This document shows positions 45,341-57,955 of a stretch of 64,000 nucleotides of DNA, piece by piece. The notes below the pieces were generated by a model. The model ran no database searches. It was not told the DNA's origin and worked only from the letters and a program-made list of their open reading frames with translations. Numbering within the stretch: position 1 is the first letter of the stretch; each line of letters opens with the position of its first letter. Location of the stretch: NCBI RefSeq assembly GCF_000471905.2, contig NW_006498137.1, positions 297,626-361,625 of the forward strand, given 5' to 3'. This stretch comes from Amborella trichopoda (lineage: Eukaryota; Streptophyta; Magnoliopsida; Amborellales; Amborellaceae). The position numbers and the translations under genes were made by a program.

Positions 45341-45709
45341 GAAAAAATTTATAGAAGGATGCAACCTTATAATGTAGAACTATCGATGTACCTCAAAAAT
45401 CTATCGGAAAAGGTAGCTTTAATGTTGAAAAACCCTTTGATTGATCATCATCGATATGTATGACCATGAAAAATAAAAAGATTTTAAGTCTCAAAAATAG
45501 ACTACACCGTCCATTTTCAAGATTTTCATATGCTTATAGATCTACTTGATTTTAACCATTTTTGAAATTTAAAATTTTACAATTAGATATAAAAATAGAC
45601 TTTGAGATAATCCTAAGAACATTTTACATCAAAATTACATACTATGATAAAATTTGAAGGTGCACCTTACCTCTACAGCTACGGATGCATCTGTATGCCA
45701 ACTGCACCC
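45341..45709 (+). mobile_element. MITE family A, copy 3
   Basis: It begins GAAAAAATTTATAGAAGGAT and ends CTGTATGCCAACTGCACCC. It is close to 62719-63112 along its whole length, with a shared GATTTTCATATGCTTATAGA core. The flanking 9 bases are only partly alike. Confidence 0.8.
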
Positions 45710-45825
45710 TTTAAAGAATAACTTAATTATGAATGTGTTCAATATCATATCGTGAAGATCCAATATTTGTGTGATTTGGTCATTTTTAAATTTGTGAAAA
45801 AAACGTGTATGAATATAATGAGAAA

Positions 45826-46336
45826 GGTTTCTATACTTCCCCTACAGCATAGAAGATCTATGTTTCCCCTACCATCCAGCTGTCCAATTTTGATCAAGAT
45901 AGCTATTCACCGTTTGATCTTAGATCCGACATCTCAAAGTATTTTATTTTTAGTTTTTTTGTACAAATTTTATGAATATGAAATTTGGTATGTGTCATCT
46001 TCTCATTGGGGCGCACCTATAAAAAAATATTAAAAAATAATTTTTTGATAAAATATAATGACCAAAATGACCCTTGAAACTTTCAGGGGTAGTTTTGTCA
46101 TTTTATTTTATTGAAAATATTGTTTTTATATTTTTAGCTCTTGCGAGTTTAATAGAGGATTGGACATCCAAAATTTATTGTCAAAATAGTTTATAGAAAA
46201 AAATTAAAAATAAAATAGTTTAGAAACGTGACATTGTGATTGGGACAACCTTAGGCTTCCATTCAAAATGGACGGTTGGATAAGGGGAAGTATATAAGTC
46301 TTATGGGGTAGGAGAAACATAGAAAACTTCCCCGAA
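45826..46336 (+). mobile_element. MITE family B, copy 1
   Basis: It shares with 48245-48645 the stretches ATCCAGCYRTCYAATTTTGAT, GTATTTTATTTTTAG and GTCAAAATAGTTTATAG. Its left arm, TCTATGTTTCCCCTACC, is the near complement of the right arm near 46298-46325. Flanks AATGAGAAA and AATGAAAAA are a possible diverged 9-bp duplication. Non-coding. Confidence 0.6.
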
Positions 46337-46389
46337 CATAATAATGAAAAAACTTTTAGGTAAATTGTAAATAACATAGGGGATAGAAT

Positions 46390-46745
46390 GCAAGTTTTTC
46401 AAAATTCTATATAACGTGTCAACCTTCTATTAATCTTATATTATAGAACTGAGTTGCACATCAAAACCCTTCAATTGATCAGCTCAACCTCGAGGTGTGG
46501 GGACACGAAGAAGAAAGAGATTTCAAATTTTTTTAAAAAAATACATCTTATAACACATCATCTGGATCATCTATTTTCAAGATTTTCAAGTGTTTATAGA
46601 TCTGCTCGATCTATAATATTTTTTAAGTTTTAAGTGTGGGGACGGAAACTTATAGCCAAGAGAACTGTCGATAGCGAAATTGCATCGTTGGATAGGATTT
46701 GGAGGTACACCTTACTTTGATTTGTTCAAGGTCCACTAGGAAAAG
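46390..46745 (+). mobile_element. Degenerate MITE family A copy
   Basis: The core TATTTTCAAGATTTTCAAGT, a GTTTATAGATCTGCTCGATC stretch and GGAGGTACACCTTA match family A, but both ends have decayed. Confidence 0.5.
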
Positions 46746-48244
46746 CTTTACATTGATATCACTCATATATAAAGCATACCTGACCCCAATTCTCAGCCAT
46801 CCAACATAGAACCGCAATGTAGAACTCCATTATGCAAGTAATAAAGCAAGTAAGAGACTTCATGAGAGAAACTAATTTAGATACCATTATTTTGCAGTAA
46901 TTGGTGGAAAGTTTTAGATGCAATTATTTGACATTAATTAAAAATTGGAGACTAAGTAATCCACACAAAATCCTATGTAATCAGAAAATACAATTTATAG
47001 AAAAGACAACTAAATTTCACTTTGCTTGAATATATTGATTGAGGTATTGAGTTCTAATTACAAAGAGAGATTTTCAATCTGGAAACGCAAAACTAAGATT
47101 ATGTGTCAAGAGAGATGGTAATGTGCCTAGGCTAGTAGAGGACTCTATGGGCCAGTTTGGATGCTATTTCAATAAAATTAATCTTGATATGGATTATCAA
47201 ATTTGTATAGTATAAAAAAATGGATTCTCTATTTTTTGGCAGTGTCCTCTATAATGTTATCTAATATAAATTTATAGGCAGTTTTGGATATAAGTGTATC
47301 TAGAGATGTTGTTTTCGCTTTATTCAAAGGTAGTTTTTTGAAAATCACATGTTTTATTCATCGAAACAATATTACACAGGGTATATTAATTTTAGATAAG
47401 ATAGTAAACTCTAGATAAAATGAATCGTCATCCAAATAGAGATAGTAGCCTCTTTTATCCTACATAACCCTGTATCAGATAAATCACCCTTTAATTTGGG
47501 TCCTAACATCAAACACCAAAAAGATTGATTGTCATTTTATATTGATTAAGAATTGAAAACTAAATAATTTAAATAGAAATCGAAAAAACACATTTTTTTG
47601 CTTTCTTAAATACATAGAGCATGAGATGCATAAAGTTCTCAATGAGGGTAAGTTTCGCGATAATAAGATCAACATACACATTCCGTGTGAGAGAGACCTA
47701 TTCTAAGGGTGGCAACTCTTCTTCTTACAAAACCTCTTGTTAGATATAAACATTAATTCTAATTCTTAGATTTCAAAATATTATCAAGGAAACTAGTGAT
47801 TTTTATTTTATATTGATTGAAAAGTGCTTTTTATTTTATATTTTTTCCCAAAATTTGTTTAAAACTTCTGAAATTACTCTCGTTTAAGATTGAGAAACTT
47901 GAACAAATAAGGGCATTTTTTATAATTTGCCCACTGAGCTAAATTACAAAAACACCTTATTTGTTCAAGTTTGGGAAAAATAGAACTACCAAATCACCCA
48001 AATATCCTTAATTATCGAGGGTTATCAATATGGCATTAGAGGTATTTAGTAGTTTACTGTTGAGGTATTCTTATAGTTTAGCTTGAGCTGATTAAATGTA
48101 TTAAATTATCAAAATGTCTCTAGATTTTCAATCTCAAAATGGGTAATTTGGGAGTTTTAAATATATTATGTAATGAGATACTTCAAAGAAATCAAATTTA
48201 AAAAGGAACTCATGATAAATTTAAAAAGGAACTCATGATAAGGA
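46746..48244. other. Intergenic AT-rich sequence
   Basis: No gene was seen. GGGCCAGTTTGGATGCTATT at 47151 and its partial complement near 47422-47450 could be ends of a diverged MITE of about 300 bp. A 23-base unit (AAATTTAAAAAGGAACTCAT...) is tandemly repeated at 48194-48239. Confidence 0.45.
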
Positions 48245-48645
48245 GGAGAAGATATGTGCTTTCCCTACCATCCAGCCATCTAATTTTGATGAAGAGAGCT
48301 ACTCACTGTTCGATTTTAGATCCGACGTCTTAAAGTATTTTATTTTTAGTTTTTTTTATACAAATTGTATGAATATGAAATTTGGTACATGCATCTTTTC
48401 AGGGATATTTTAATCATTTTATTTTATAAAAAATTTTGTTTTTATATTTTTTGCTAGTGCTTTAATAGAGGATTGGACGTGCAAAATTTGGTGTCAAAAT
48501 AGTTTATAGGAAATAAATTAAAAATAAAATAGTATAGAGGCGTGATATTGTGATTGGGGCAATCTTAGCCCTCCATTCAGAATGAACGGTTGAATAAAGA
48601 AAAATATATAAATTTAATGTTGTAAGAGAAGCATAAAAAGCTTGG
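48245..48645 (+). mobile_element. MITE family B, copy 2
   Basis: This is a shorter relative of 45826-46336 with the same order of conserved blocks. Arms GTGCTTTCCCTACC and GTAAGAGAAGCATA are diverged complements. Confidence 0.6.
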
Positions 48646-49381
48646 CCATAATATATTATATGTATGACTTAGAACATTGTCAGTCGTATAGAAGGGATCG
48701 TCCATAATGGAAAATAATGGAAATATTATGACAGCTCCTTTCAAATTAAAACCTTGTACGCTTGTACCTTTCATATTTACGTAATTAAATAAGGAAAATA
48801 GATTGACAGCCCTATCAAAATAAGTAAATATTCATCTAATAATTTATCAAAAATTACAAGTCAAGCATTGGAAAATCTGTACATCGATTATATCGACTTA
48901 CATATTATAGTTGTGAAAAAAAAAATTAAGATTTTTTATCCCGAGAAGGTGAATTTGTAATTACCCATAAGATCTCTAAGAGTATTGCCATGACCTGTTA
49001 GGCCTAAGTTTCCAATCGTGCTTTTATCAAAGTTGAGTTTTAAGCAATTTTCATGAGAAGCATCCAAATAGCATTTCGAACCTGTCTGTAATTATGAAGC
49101 TTACCAACTTCAGATGGGTTCTCAAATATCTATGACTTTAGGATAAACTTACAATATTTATTTGTTGAAAACCATTCAATTGATGTTGCTAAGGCGTTGG
49201 ATTTTAAAACTTCAATCTCATATTGTGCCCCTTCAAAGGTTCTTTTATTTCTCTCCCCAAATATTCCAAATAGGTGCACACCCATAAAACTATCCATAGC
49301 ATAGTGCCAATTTTCGGAAACCCGGGTTCATCCATTGAGAGATTATCAACTATGCACTTTGTGGGACCAAAATATTTAGAT

Positions 49382-49680
49382 TCAACAACTTCCTACACAA
49401 TCCCACAAGCTTAGAGTGAAAGGACAATGTAAAATAATATGGTCCACACTTTCATTATCCTTCAAACAAAGACTGCAAATATAAACAATTATGAAACCTC
49501 TCTTACGAAGGTTATCCCCGGTAGGCAGCTCTTTTTTAAAAGCTACCCATAAAAATAATTGAACCTTCAGCAGCACATAGGCAGTTTTTTTTTAAAAGCT
49601 ACGCACAACGACACATAGGCAGCTTTTTTTTTAAAAGCTACCCACAAAAATGGCTGAACTTTCAGCGGCACCTATAAATA
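49382..49680 (-). mobile_element. LINE zinc-binding domain fragment with triplicated edge
   Basis: On the minus strand the frame reads LLKVQLFLWVAFKKELPTGD, then CSLCLKDNESVDHIILHCPF, the zinc-binding domain at the end of L1 RT. A unit containing GGCAGC-T(8)-AAAAGCTAC is present three times at 49520-49650, so the FKKELPTG end of the fragment was amplified locally. No other LINE domain is recognisable nearby. Confidence 0.75.
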
Positions 49681-50200
49681 AACTAAAATCAGTCGCTCCG
49701 TAAGTATCCTTGTACTATAGTTGATGGACAAACTTAACTGAAAAATCCCACGAAGCTGTGAGTTCCTACGGCGAAATGAGATTTTATGGTTTCTGTCAAA
49801 TCAAGATTAAGTAAATTTAAAAGGAGTTGAAGAAAAATAAGATTTTATAGTGGAATAGCTAATCGTGAGTCGTGCAAGAGCCCATTGACTCACCAACGTC
49901 CATCTCTAAAATGCGCCCGTTGTACAAAATCCATGGAGCTAAAATGAGAAATCAATTCCAATTATTTGAAATTATCTTTCCAAGATGTACATTTACCTAA
50001 ATATTGTTGCTTAGAAACAAATTATGCTCAACTGAAAACTATTTCCGATTAGTAACAAACTTCGATCTTAAAACTATATTGCACAAAAGAAAAACTACCG
50101 CATTTAGAATGAAATCATTTGTTTTGAGATTGTAGTCTTTTTAGATATAAATCTCATTTTCTTTTAAAATAAGCACTTTGTGCTTCAGATTTGGAACCAC
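49681..50200. other. Unassigned intergenic sequence
   Basis: No coding or repeat feature was recognised. Confidence 0.5.
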
Positions 50201-50289
50201 CGGCTCGAATATTGGAAAAGTGCAAGCTTTCATATGTTGAAAGAGGTTATTGCATTGTTGTTATGTTTCCAAAAGCATTTCAATCTTAC

Positions 50290-50440
50290 TGGAATTCTTT
50301 TGGTATTTCCACTAGCGTCATTGGTCTTTCGGAGACCGAAAATACATAATTTTGGGAATTCAATATCCCTAACGTCGAGAAATTCATAAATTCAACATCC
50401 AAAACTAGTTGTAGGCTACTAGAATTGTTTTCGTCTTTGT
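50290..50440. repeat. Minisatellite unit, left of unit X2
   Basis: This contains TTGGTCTTTCGGAGACCGAA and GGCTACTAGAATTGTTTTCG, the same vocabulary as the array at 52905-53380, so the intervening 2.4 kb was probably inserted into one array. Confidence 0.65.
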
Positions 50441-50448
50441 TCGGTTCA

Positions 50449-52700
50449 TGTGGCATTTAAAGACTTTATGAGAGCTTATGTGAGTATTTTATATAGTAAA
50501 ACATAAACTCAGTGGGAGTGTGGTCTTCTTATGGACCATACTAGGTAAATACGATTTACCGAGCATAGGGATCTACCGAGAAGAGTTTAGTAAGTTAGCC
50601 CTTGATGAGGTCGGAATATGCCCAGATGAGAGCCGAGGGACTGTGCCTCCCTTACGTGTGATGAATAGCCTTTAGAAACATCATTGTTATATCGTCACAA
50701 GGCATGTACATAGATAGCCGTTTTGAGATTCGCCAATGAGGGTGAAGCGTGTACATGTGCGATAGATTACCCCTATACACCATAAAGTCATGGTTGCATT
50801 ATGGTCTGAATGACTATTTATTTTTTTGTCTCTAGGGAAACTGGGATTGCGTCCCCTAGTCTATTGGCTAACTTTGGCGGTCCAATCATGAGCCTTTGCA
50901 GTGCATTGTGAGTCATGGGAACTGCTGGGTCAGTTTGAAAAAGCTAGGTGGATCGTGGTCCACAGTTGAAAGTGGAGTGCTCCCATATATTGATAAATTC
51001 TTAGATCTAACGCATTCGATTCTCATCAAAATTAATTAGCTTTAATTTATTTTATGATATATGTTTTTTAGAATGTTTATTTGAATTTTTGTGAATCTTT
51101 TTATATTTTATTTTTGTCATTTAGATTTATAAATTAAAATAAATTAATTTTCCAATGTTTTAAATAAAGGAAAAAGTTTGTATAAGGTTGCAACCTTATA
51201 CTGTTGAGGAAAGGTGCATCTCAAAAATCCTATAGTGGAGAATGTTCCCACATAAGAGAAACCTCCAATTGATTATCTCGACTTTGAGATAAATGGACAT
51301 GAAGGAAAAAAAAAAATTCAAGTTAAAAAATTAGTACATCTTGTAAAAAGTTATCTAGACCGTCTGTTTTCAAAAAATTTAAGTGTTCATTGATTTGCTC
51401 AATCTGTACCATTTTTAAAATTTTAAATTTTTTAATTGAAGATAAAAGAGATTTTGAAGCCATCATAAGTTTTTTTATGCCGAAACGACATCTCTAAGTA
51501 AATTTTATAGGTGCACCTAACTTCGACAGTATAAGGAGGCAACCTTATACAAATCTCCCCCATAAAAAATATATAATATTTAAAAATTCTAAATACAAAA
51601 TAAAATATTTTTTAAAATTATATGAGACCATCCATAAATACGAGGCCAATTTAGAACATGTGGGATTGGGTGGGGCCTACGTGTGGCCACCAAAGGGTGG
51701 AACGCCCCACCTATAGGGACTAATTTGTTATCAAAGATTGGGTGATAGTTATCCCCTTGTTTGTTGGCCTATCTTTTAAGTATAATCAACTTACATGATA
51801 ACGTTAAATATTTAAAATATTTAATAAATCTTTGAATTAAGATTGCTTGATCCAAGAAATAAAGATTGGATATACTAAGATAGAAAATAAGATATATACT
51901 TTTTTTATTTAAATATTTGTTAGGAATAGATCAAGAAATAGAAGATAAGGCTCTAACTCATCTCTTTGAATCTTGATAGTAGATCAAAGAGATATATGAT
52001 TCGAATATCTCACCCCACAAGTCTCCTTAGATGGACCGTCAAGATTTGACCCTGCATATTGAGGCAAACCCCAAGGCATAAAAATTCTATAAAAAAAGGT
52101 TCTTCCACCTCATAAAATCTCTACACCTATTTTCTCTTCTCTCTCTCAAAGATTTCTTTACAAGTGGCACGCCCCACCAAGGGCTTCAAGATCTCACCCC
52201 AGTTTTTCTAAGGGGTTACAGCCTATCCAAAATCTCTCTCAAGCCAAAAGGGTACGCCCAAGTTATCTCTCTCTAGTTTGTAAGTGGTATGCCCAAGCTA
52301 AGTCATCTCTTTCTCGTTTCTAGGTGGCACGCCCAAGCTAAGGTTACCTTGTGGTGGTTTGATTTTTGTGTAGTAAAGGAGATGATCCCCTTGCTGCTAA
52401 GGTTAGTTTATGGTGGTTTAATTTTTGTGTAGTAAAAGGGAGGATCCCCTTGCGCTAGTAGATCTCTCCCTCTCTAGCCAAATGGGATTGAGCAAGACTA
52501 AGGCATTGAGGTCTTAGGTAATTGGTTTTATATTGAGATCTATTTGTCATTGAGAGTGTTTTGCCATCAGAAGGAGTAGACTCGATGTGGGGTGTACTAA
52601 GCCTGGTTGAGGTAATCTCCGGCACTTTTTTTTTGTTTCTTGCTATATTTAATTATAATATCTTTATATTTTAAAGTATAAGAATTGTGGATATTTTCTT
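50449..52700 (+). mobile_element. ~2.2-kb dispersed unit, copy X2 (LTR-like)
   Basis: It starts TGTGGCATTTAAAG and is collinear but diverged with 20831-22980. A TATAAAAAAAGG stretch near 52090 precedes a CTCTCTC-rich leader and several GTGGCACGCCC/GTGGTATGCCC copies (52160-52340). Promoter-like order and TG start suggest an LTR, but the 3' end is not fixed. A MITE A copy sits at 51169-51561. Confidence 0.5.
51169..51561 (+). mobile_element. MITE family A, copy 5
   Basis: It starts GGAAAAAGTTTGTATAAGG, followed by TTGCAACCTTATAC, and ends with the complementary GCAACCTTATACAAATCTCC. It is 393 bp with both ends well preserved. The flanking 9 bases are weakly alike. Confidence 0.82.
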
Positions 52701-52904
52701 TGTTTAAAGAAAATTGATTTAATGGCATCAAGATTTTTGAGATCTCGGATTTGTTAGATTTATTTTCTTTGAAGCAAGAGTTATTCTAATAAGACTACTT
52801 GTCAGTGATCTTTACCAAAAGAAAAGAAAAGTGGTGAAAAAGAAGAAAAAAAAAAGAAATATATATATCTCCCAGCAATATCACATTAGTCTTTCTATCA
52901 GTCT

Positions 52905-53380
52905 TTACAATAGCATTTTCGGTCTTTCAAAGACAATAAATGTAGATACTTTAGATATTCAAAAATCAAACTATTCATAATTTCATATTTCTAACTTCAG
53001 AAACAAGAAAGAGGCTGTTCGAGTTTCCATAGCATTTTCGGTCTTTCGAAGACCGAAAATATAGATATTTTGAAATTTCAATATATGAAATTTTGGAAAT
53101 TTCAAATGTTAAACATTCAAAATATGAAAGAGGCTACTAGAATTTTATTTATTTTTGGGTTTCGAGTAGCATTTGATTGTCTCAAAATTTAACTATTTTG
53201 GTTATTGAATATCCGAACTTTTGATTAATGGATGTTTAAACCCTGAAATTTGAAAGAGGCTACTAGAAATCTAACAAACGCTACGACAATTTTTTTTTTA
53301 TTTCCAATAGATTTTTTTGTGTATCCAGTAACATTTTTTTTTTTTTTTTTTTTTGTGTTTCTAGTAGCATTTTGTAGGTA
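52905..53380. repeat. Minisatellite with CGGTCTTTCGAAGACCG palindrome
   Basis: Three to four imperfect units of about 120 bases contain GCATTTTCGGTCTTTCGAAG, GAAAGAGGCTACTAGAATTT and related phrases. A long T run lies at about 53333-53354. Confidence 0.75.
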
Positions 53381-53559
53381 TTTTTAGATGAAATTAGTTG
53401 CACAATCTTATGTTCATTTTTTTCCTTATATTGAAAAGACGTTCATATGGTGCTCAAATGGAAAACCAATAGCAAAAACATGCAATGTAGCCCCTTTATT
53501 ATATAACTCCAACATAAAAAATAATAACCCTACAAATATTTTAACCAACGGGAGTAGTA

Positions 53560-54228
53560 TGTGAAAGCATCAATCATATGTTTTCCTTATGTAGATATGA
53601 GGGTTCATCCCTAGTGTGAGAGAACACCTAAGTAGACTACACCCCTTTCATGTTTGACTTACGTTACTATATGAATGGAGGTGGGAAGAGGTTGCACCTC
53701 TTCATAAGGGGGTTACCTTTCCATGAATGACATGCACCATGCACCATAGAGGTGCTCATTTATGAGGAGGTTACTCCCACATAAATGAGAGGGCCCATTT
53801 CTCTTATTATAAAAGAAGGAGGGCTGGAGGTCTCTGCACACACCACAACACACAAGAGAAAGTGTGAAAACTAAACCATTGAGAGGTAAAGAAAGAGTAG
53901 GAGAGAGAGAGAATGACCATAATCCCTCTCCCATTTGAGATCTAAGGAGAGACCCGACCCTGAGAGATACAGAGTTGTCAAGAGAGTCGAGCTTGGACTG
54001 CTCCTACTACATTTGTGAGAGTGTTCGTGAGCTTCCACCTCACTCGGGATTTGCGGTGTGGAATTGATTTCGACAGCTCTAGTAGTTGTTGAACGTGCCT
54101 ACGTGAATTGATCATTCCTCTCCACATTCGTTCACCAAAATTGTTGTGCAAACACTCTGGTATGATGTCTGGTTCCCAGTTATTTTATTTTGCTTCCGCT
54201 TCGTCGTTTGACTGTATTTTTTCCATCA
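53560..54228 (+). repeat. 5' LTR of the second copia element
   Basis: From 53831 on it matches 57948-58371. The left edge is a guess (TGTGAAAGC at 53560 or TGTAGATATG at 53590), because the corresponding part of the 3' LTR is deleted. Confidence 0.7.
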
Positions 54229-54827
54229 TTGGTATCAGACCCATCGTGGAAACGGTTCCCGATTGTACCCACATTATCGGTCCCACCTTACTTGTGAAGG
54301 CTTGGCTATGATTGGCCTATGATGTTGCAAAGTGCATATGATGGTTATATTAAGACCATAGGCATGTGCACTATATAATCTTATGTACTGATCACATAGT
54401 CGTGTTGGCCTTATGCATAGGCTATGCAAGTTGAGGCATCCTAGACCATGAGAATCATGGTTAATTAATCTTGATAGGCCTCGTAGGCTCAGCCGTGCAT
54501 GGTGGGCCCTACTCAATTTTTGGGCATTTTAAGGCCGCATAAAAGGGCTTTCTTTTTTTTTTGTGGGAGTGCATCTAGGAAAGTGCACCACTTATAAATT
54601 GTGAGGTATTTGAGATGCTAGATCCAAGAAAGAAACTTGGTATTGATTACAAGCAAGCGCTCAATGTGGCCATACAAAATTTCCATATCAAGACTTTTAA
54701 GGGTCAAGTTTTTTCAAGTAGCTAGATAGTTAACAAGCGTAAAAATGATAATCTAAGTACAATCATGGATCAAACAAATCATGAAACATCCATATTAATT
54801 GGTACAATTTTGTTGTTTTGACTTAGA

Positions 54828-55654
54828 ATGGCTTCTAAAAATGCGATCGCAGATCTCACTAAAGGTGAAAAGTTAAGTGGGAGCAATTTTCCGATATGGC
54901 ATAGGAAAATCCAATACCTTCTAAATGAGCAAGGTACACTTAAACACCTAACTACCATTAAGCAAAAATCTGAACAAGGTGCCATGAAGAACTTCTTCGT
55001 GAGTATGAGGCATGAGACAATGCTGACCGTAGCACTCACTTTACTTTGCTAAGTGCTATGGTTGATGACCTCATTCGTGAATTCGAGGGATACACCACGA
55101 CGAAGGCCATGTGGGATGCGCTTCAGTAGAAGTATGCTAGCACTTTCGCTGCTCGGTTATTTACCTTATCTATGGCCTTTGAGACATACAAAATGGCTCC
55201 AAATGTGTCGATGTCCGAAAAATAATCTCAAATGATACGTGACCTAAAATCAGCTGGAAACAAACTCAATCACAAGCAATATATACTCGAATTGCTTAGG
55301 TCTCTTTTAGAATATTGGGAAAACATAAAGTCATTGACGTTACATGATGAAGCTGTAACAACATTTTCCCAACTTTCTCATCACCTTAAAATAAAGGTTG
55401 CGTTTCGCTCATCTTCTGACACTGGAACCGCGCTAATTGCCCAATCAAGCAGGTCTCGAGGCCGTAATCCTCGAGGTAAGTTTAAGAATGGGGTACCTCA
55501 AAGGAAGGAGCAACTTAAGGAAGATGCTAAGAAAAATAAAAATATCAAGCATAGACGCAGGAGGTGCACAAGGGACATATATGAAATAACTTACTACAAT
55601 TGCAAGAAGAATGGTCACTATGCATGCGAATGTCCTGAACCTAAAAATGTATGA
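54828..55654 (+). pseudogene. Copia gag with damaged zinc knuckle
   Basis: The frame starts MASKNAIADLTKGEKLSGSN and FPIWHRKIQYLL, the copia gag start. It breaks near 55050-55230. The zinc knuckle reads YYNCKKNGHYACEC: the first Cys of CCHC is Tyr. Confidence 0.85.
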
Positions 55655-55709
55655 ATTGATTTCCCTAGCTATGCAAATGTTTGCACTCAGGTGTTTGTTG
55701 CTCATTCAC

Positions 55710-57060
55710 AATTTACTGGGTGGATTGTAGATTTAGGAGTGACAAGGCATATAGCAAGGGATCGAGAAGGGTTCGTTGAACTTCAAACTTTGTCGGTTAG
55801 AAGTTAGAAGATCTTCTTGGGGAATTATGCATCAGAGGATGTACTAGGGGTTGGAATTTACCAACTCTGATTATGAAGTGGACGGATCCTTCTTCTCCAT
55901 GACGTCCTCTATGCGCTCAGAATGAGAAAAAATTTGCTTTTAGTTTTATGTCTAGTTAGAGACGATTGCTTTATAGGTTTCATGCTTAATTACGCTACCT
56001 TTACATTTCCATATGGTTTTTACTGTAATGGTCAGATTGTGAATGACTTGTTTATTTTGGATAATGATGATGTTAATTTTTCACTTCCTTCTACCTATAT
56101 GACATCGTCATCTTTTTTCACCTCTTCTAGTACACACAACTCGATAACGTGGCATGCTAGGCATGCTCTTATAGGAAAAGATATGATGATCTGATTAGCC
56201 AAAGAAGGATTGTTGTCTTTATCCAAAATAGACCTGCTTATGTATGAACCATGTATAGCTGAAAAATCAACTAGAAAGACATTTTCTAAAGCAAAAAGAG
56301 TAACTAGTCTTTTAGATATAATACAGTTTGACATTGGTGGTCCATTTAATGAGATGACCCATGACGGTTCCCATTATTTTATCACATTTATCGATGATTA
56401 CTCTTGCTACGGGTGTGTATACCTAATCTCCCATAAATCGTAAGCAATATATTGCTTTTGTCGTTTGATGCTAGAGGTTGAAAATCAGTTAGACAGGAGA
56501 ATTAAAGTTCTTCGCACTAATCGAGGGAAAAAATACGTATCTAATCAATTTAGGAAGCTTTGTGCGAATAGGAGAATCTGAAAACAAGAGACGATGTCCT
56601 CCACCCCGCAACATAATGGTGTTGCAGAATGAAGGAATCTTACTCTATTGGACATGGTGAGGTCTATGATGGCTCACGCCAACCTCCCAATATCATTTTG
56701 GGGAGATGCACTCCTTACTGCGATATATGTCCTAAATAGAGTGCCATCAAAATCCATTCTCAAGACCCCTTATGAGTTATGGAAAAATAGAAAGCCACAT
56801 CTTTCACATTTACGTCCTTGGGGGTCAACTGCACATGTTCACAACACTTCTCAATTGATAGGAAAACTAGACAGGCGGTCTCTCGAGTACATTTTTGTCA
56901 GATATTCTGAGCACTCCAAGGGGTATGTGTTCTATCAAGAATATGATGGTGGCAGGATGAAGAAAATAGAATCTCACTATATAGATTTTAAAGAGACAAA
57001 ATTCCAAAGAAATAGAATCTCACGATATAGATTTTAAAGAGGTAAAATTCCCTACTAGGA
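55710..57060 (+). pseudogene. Copia protease and integrase, broken
   Basis: The protease motif reads WIVDLGVTRHI, with the catalytic Asp kept but the following Ser changed. The integrase core shows FDIGGPF and LRTNRGKKY, with Asn in place of the second catalytic Asp. A TGA interrupts NGVAE-RN at about 56630. The intact C-terminal frame runs from DMVRSMMAHANLPISFWG to about 57037. Confidence 0.85.
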
Positions 57061-57479
57061 AGCGTCTTGTATGTCTGACGAGCTCTATGAAGAGCCTGAA
57101 TCTCAGACATACATTGAGATAGTTCCTTCACTTGAGGGTAATAGTGGGAGTTTTCTCATGATTGTCAATGATAGTAGGAGTGAGCCATTGGTTGAGAATG
57201 AACATATGACCCATATTGAGTCACCGACCATGTTAGAGACACCTATTGAGAATGAATCGCAAGTCAAACTTCGAAAGGCCAACGTGGGAAAGGTCCTAGT
57301 ATACACTTCGAAGTAGTGGGTCTCATGTGCATTCACTTGATGCTAATGAGCCTAGCTCATTCCACGAGGCCTTGAATTCTCTGACTGTGGACCAGTGGAT
57401 GTCTGCTATGAAAGACGAGCTTAATCCTATGGGCAGAATCAAGTCTGGAAACTTGTGGATCTGCCGTCTAATAGAAGAT

Positions 57480-57955
57480 CAATTGGAAACAAGTGGGTCT
57501 TGAAATCAAGATGAAGGCAGATGATACTATAGATAAGTATAAAACCCGCTCTAGTTGAGAGAGGGCATATTATAAGTCTTGACTAGTATCCGCAGATAGA
57601 AGCTGAAAAGAACAAAATGTCTAGTGTTCCATATGCAAGTGCAGTTGGTAGTTTGATGTACGCGATGCTCTGCAAGCATTCAGATATTGCCTATACAGTG
57701 GATCTTGTTAGCCGATACCAGAGTAATCTAGGACAAGGTCATTGACCAGCAGCGAAGAGGATTTTTCGATACTTTTGGGAAACCTCAAGTCAAATACTAT
57801 GTTTCCAAGTAATTGATTTGCGATTACGGGATATAGTGATACTGATTGGGCAGTAGAGCTAAATGAGTGTAAAGCGACTTTAGGTTATGTCTTATTGTTA
57901 GGAGGCGGTGCAGTCTCATGGTATAGCAAGAAGCAGTCATGTGTCGATCTCTCAA
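57480..57955 (+). pseudogene. Copia RT/RNase H remnants around a deletion
   Basis: NKWVLK and KYK at about 57490-57550 are the start of RT. The sequence then jumps to [17 protein letters not shown] near 57617, a region beyond the RT core, so the catalytic part is gone. RNase H survives as GGGAVSWYSKKQSCVDLST and stops at the LTR junction. Confidence 0.8.
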
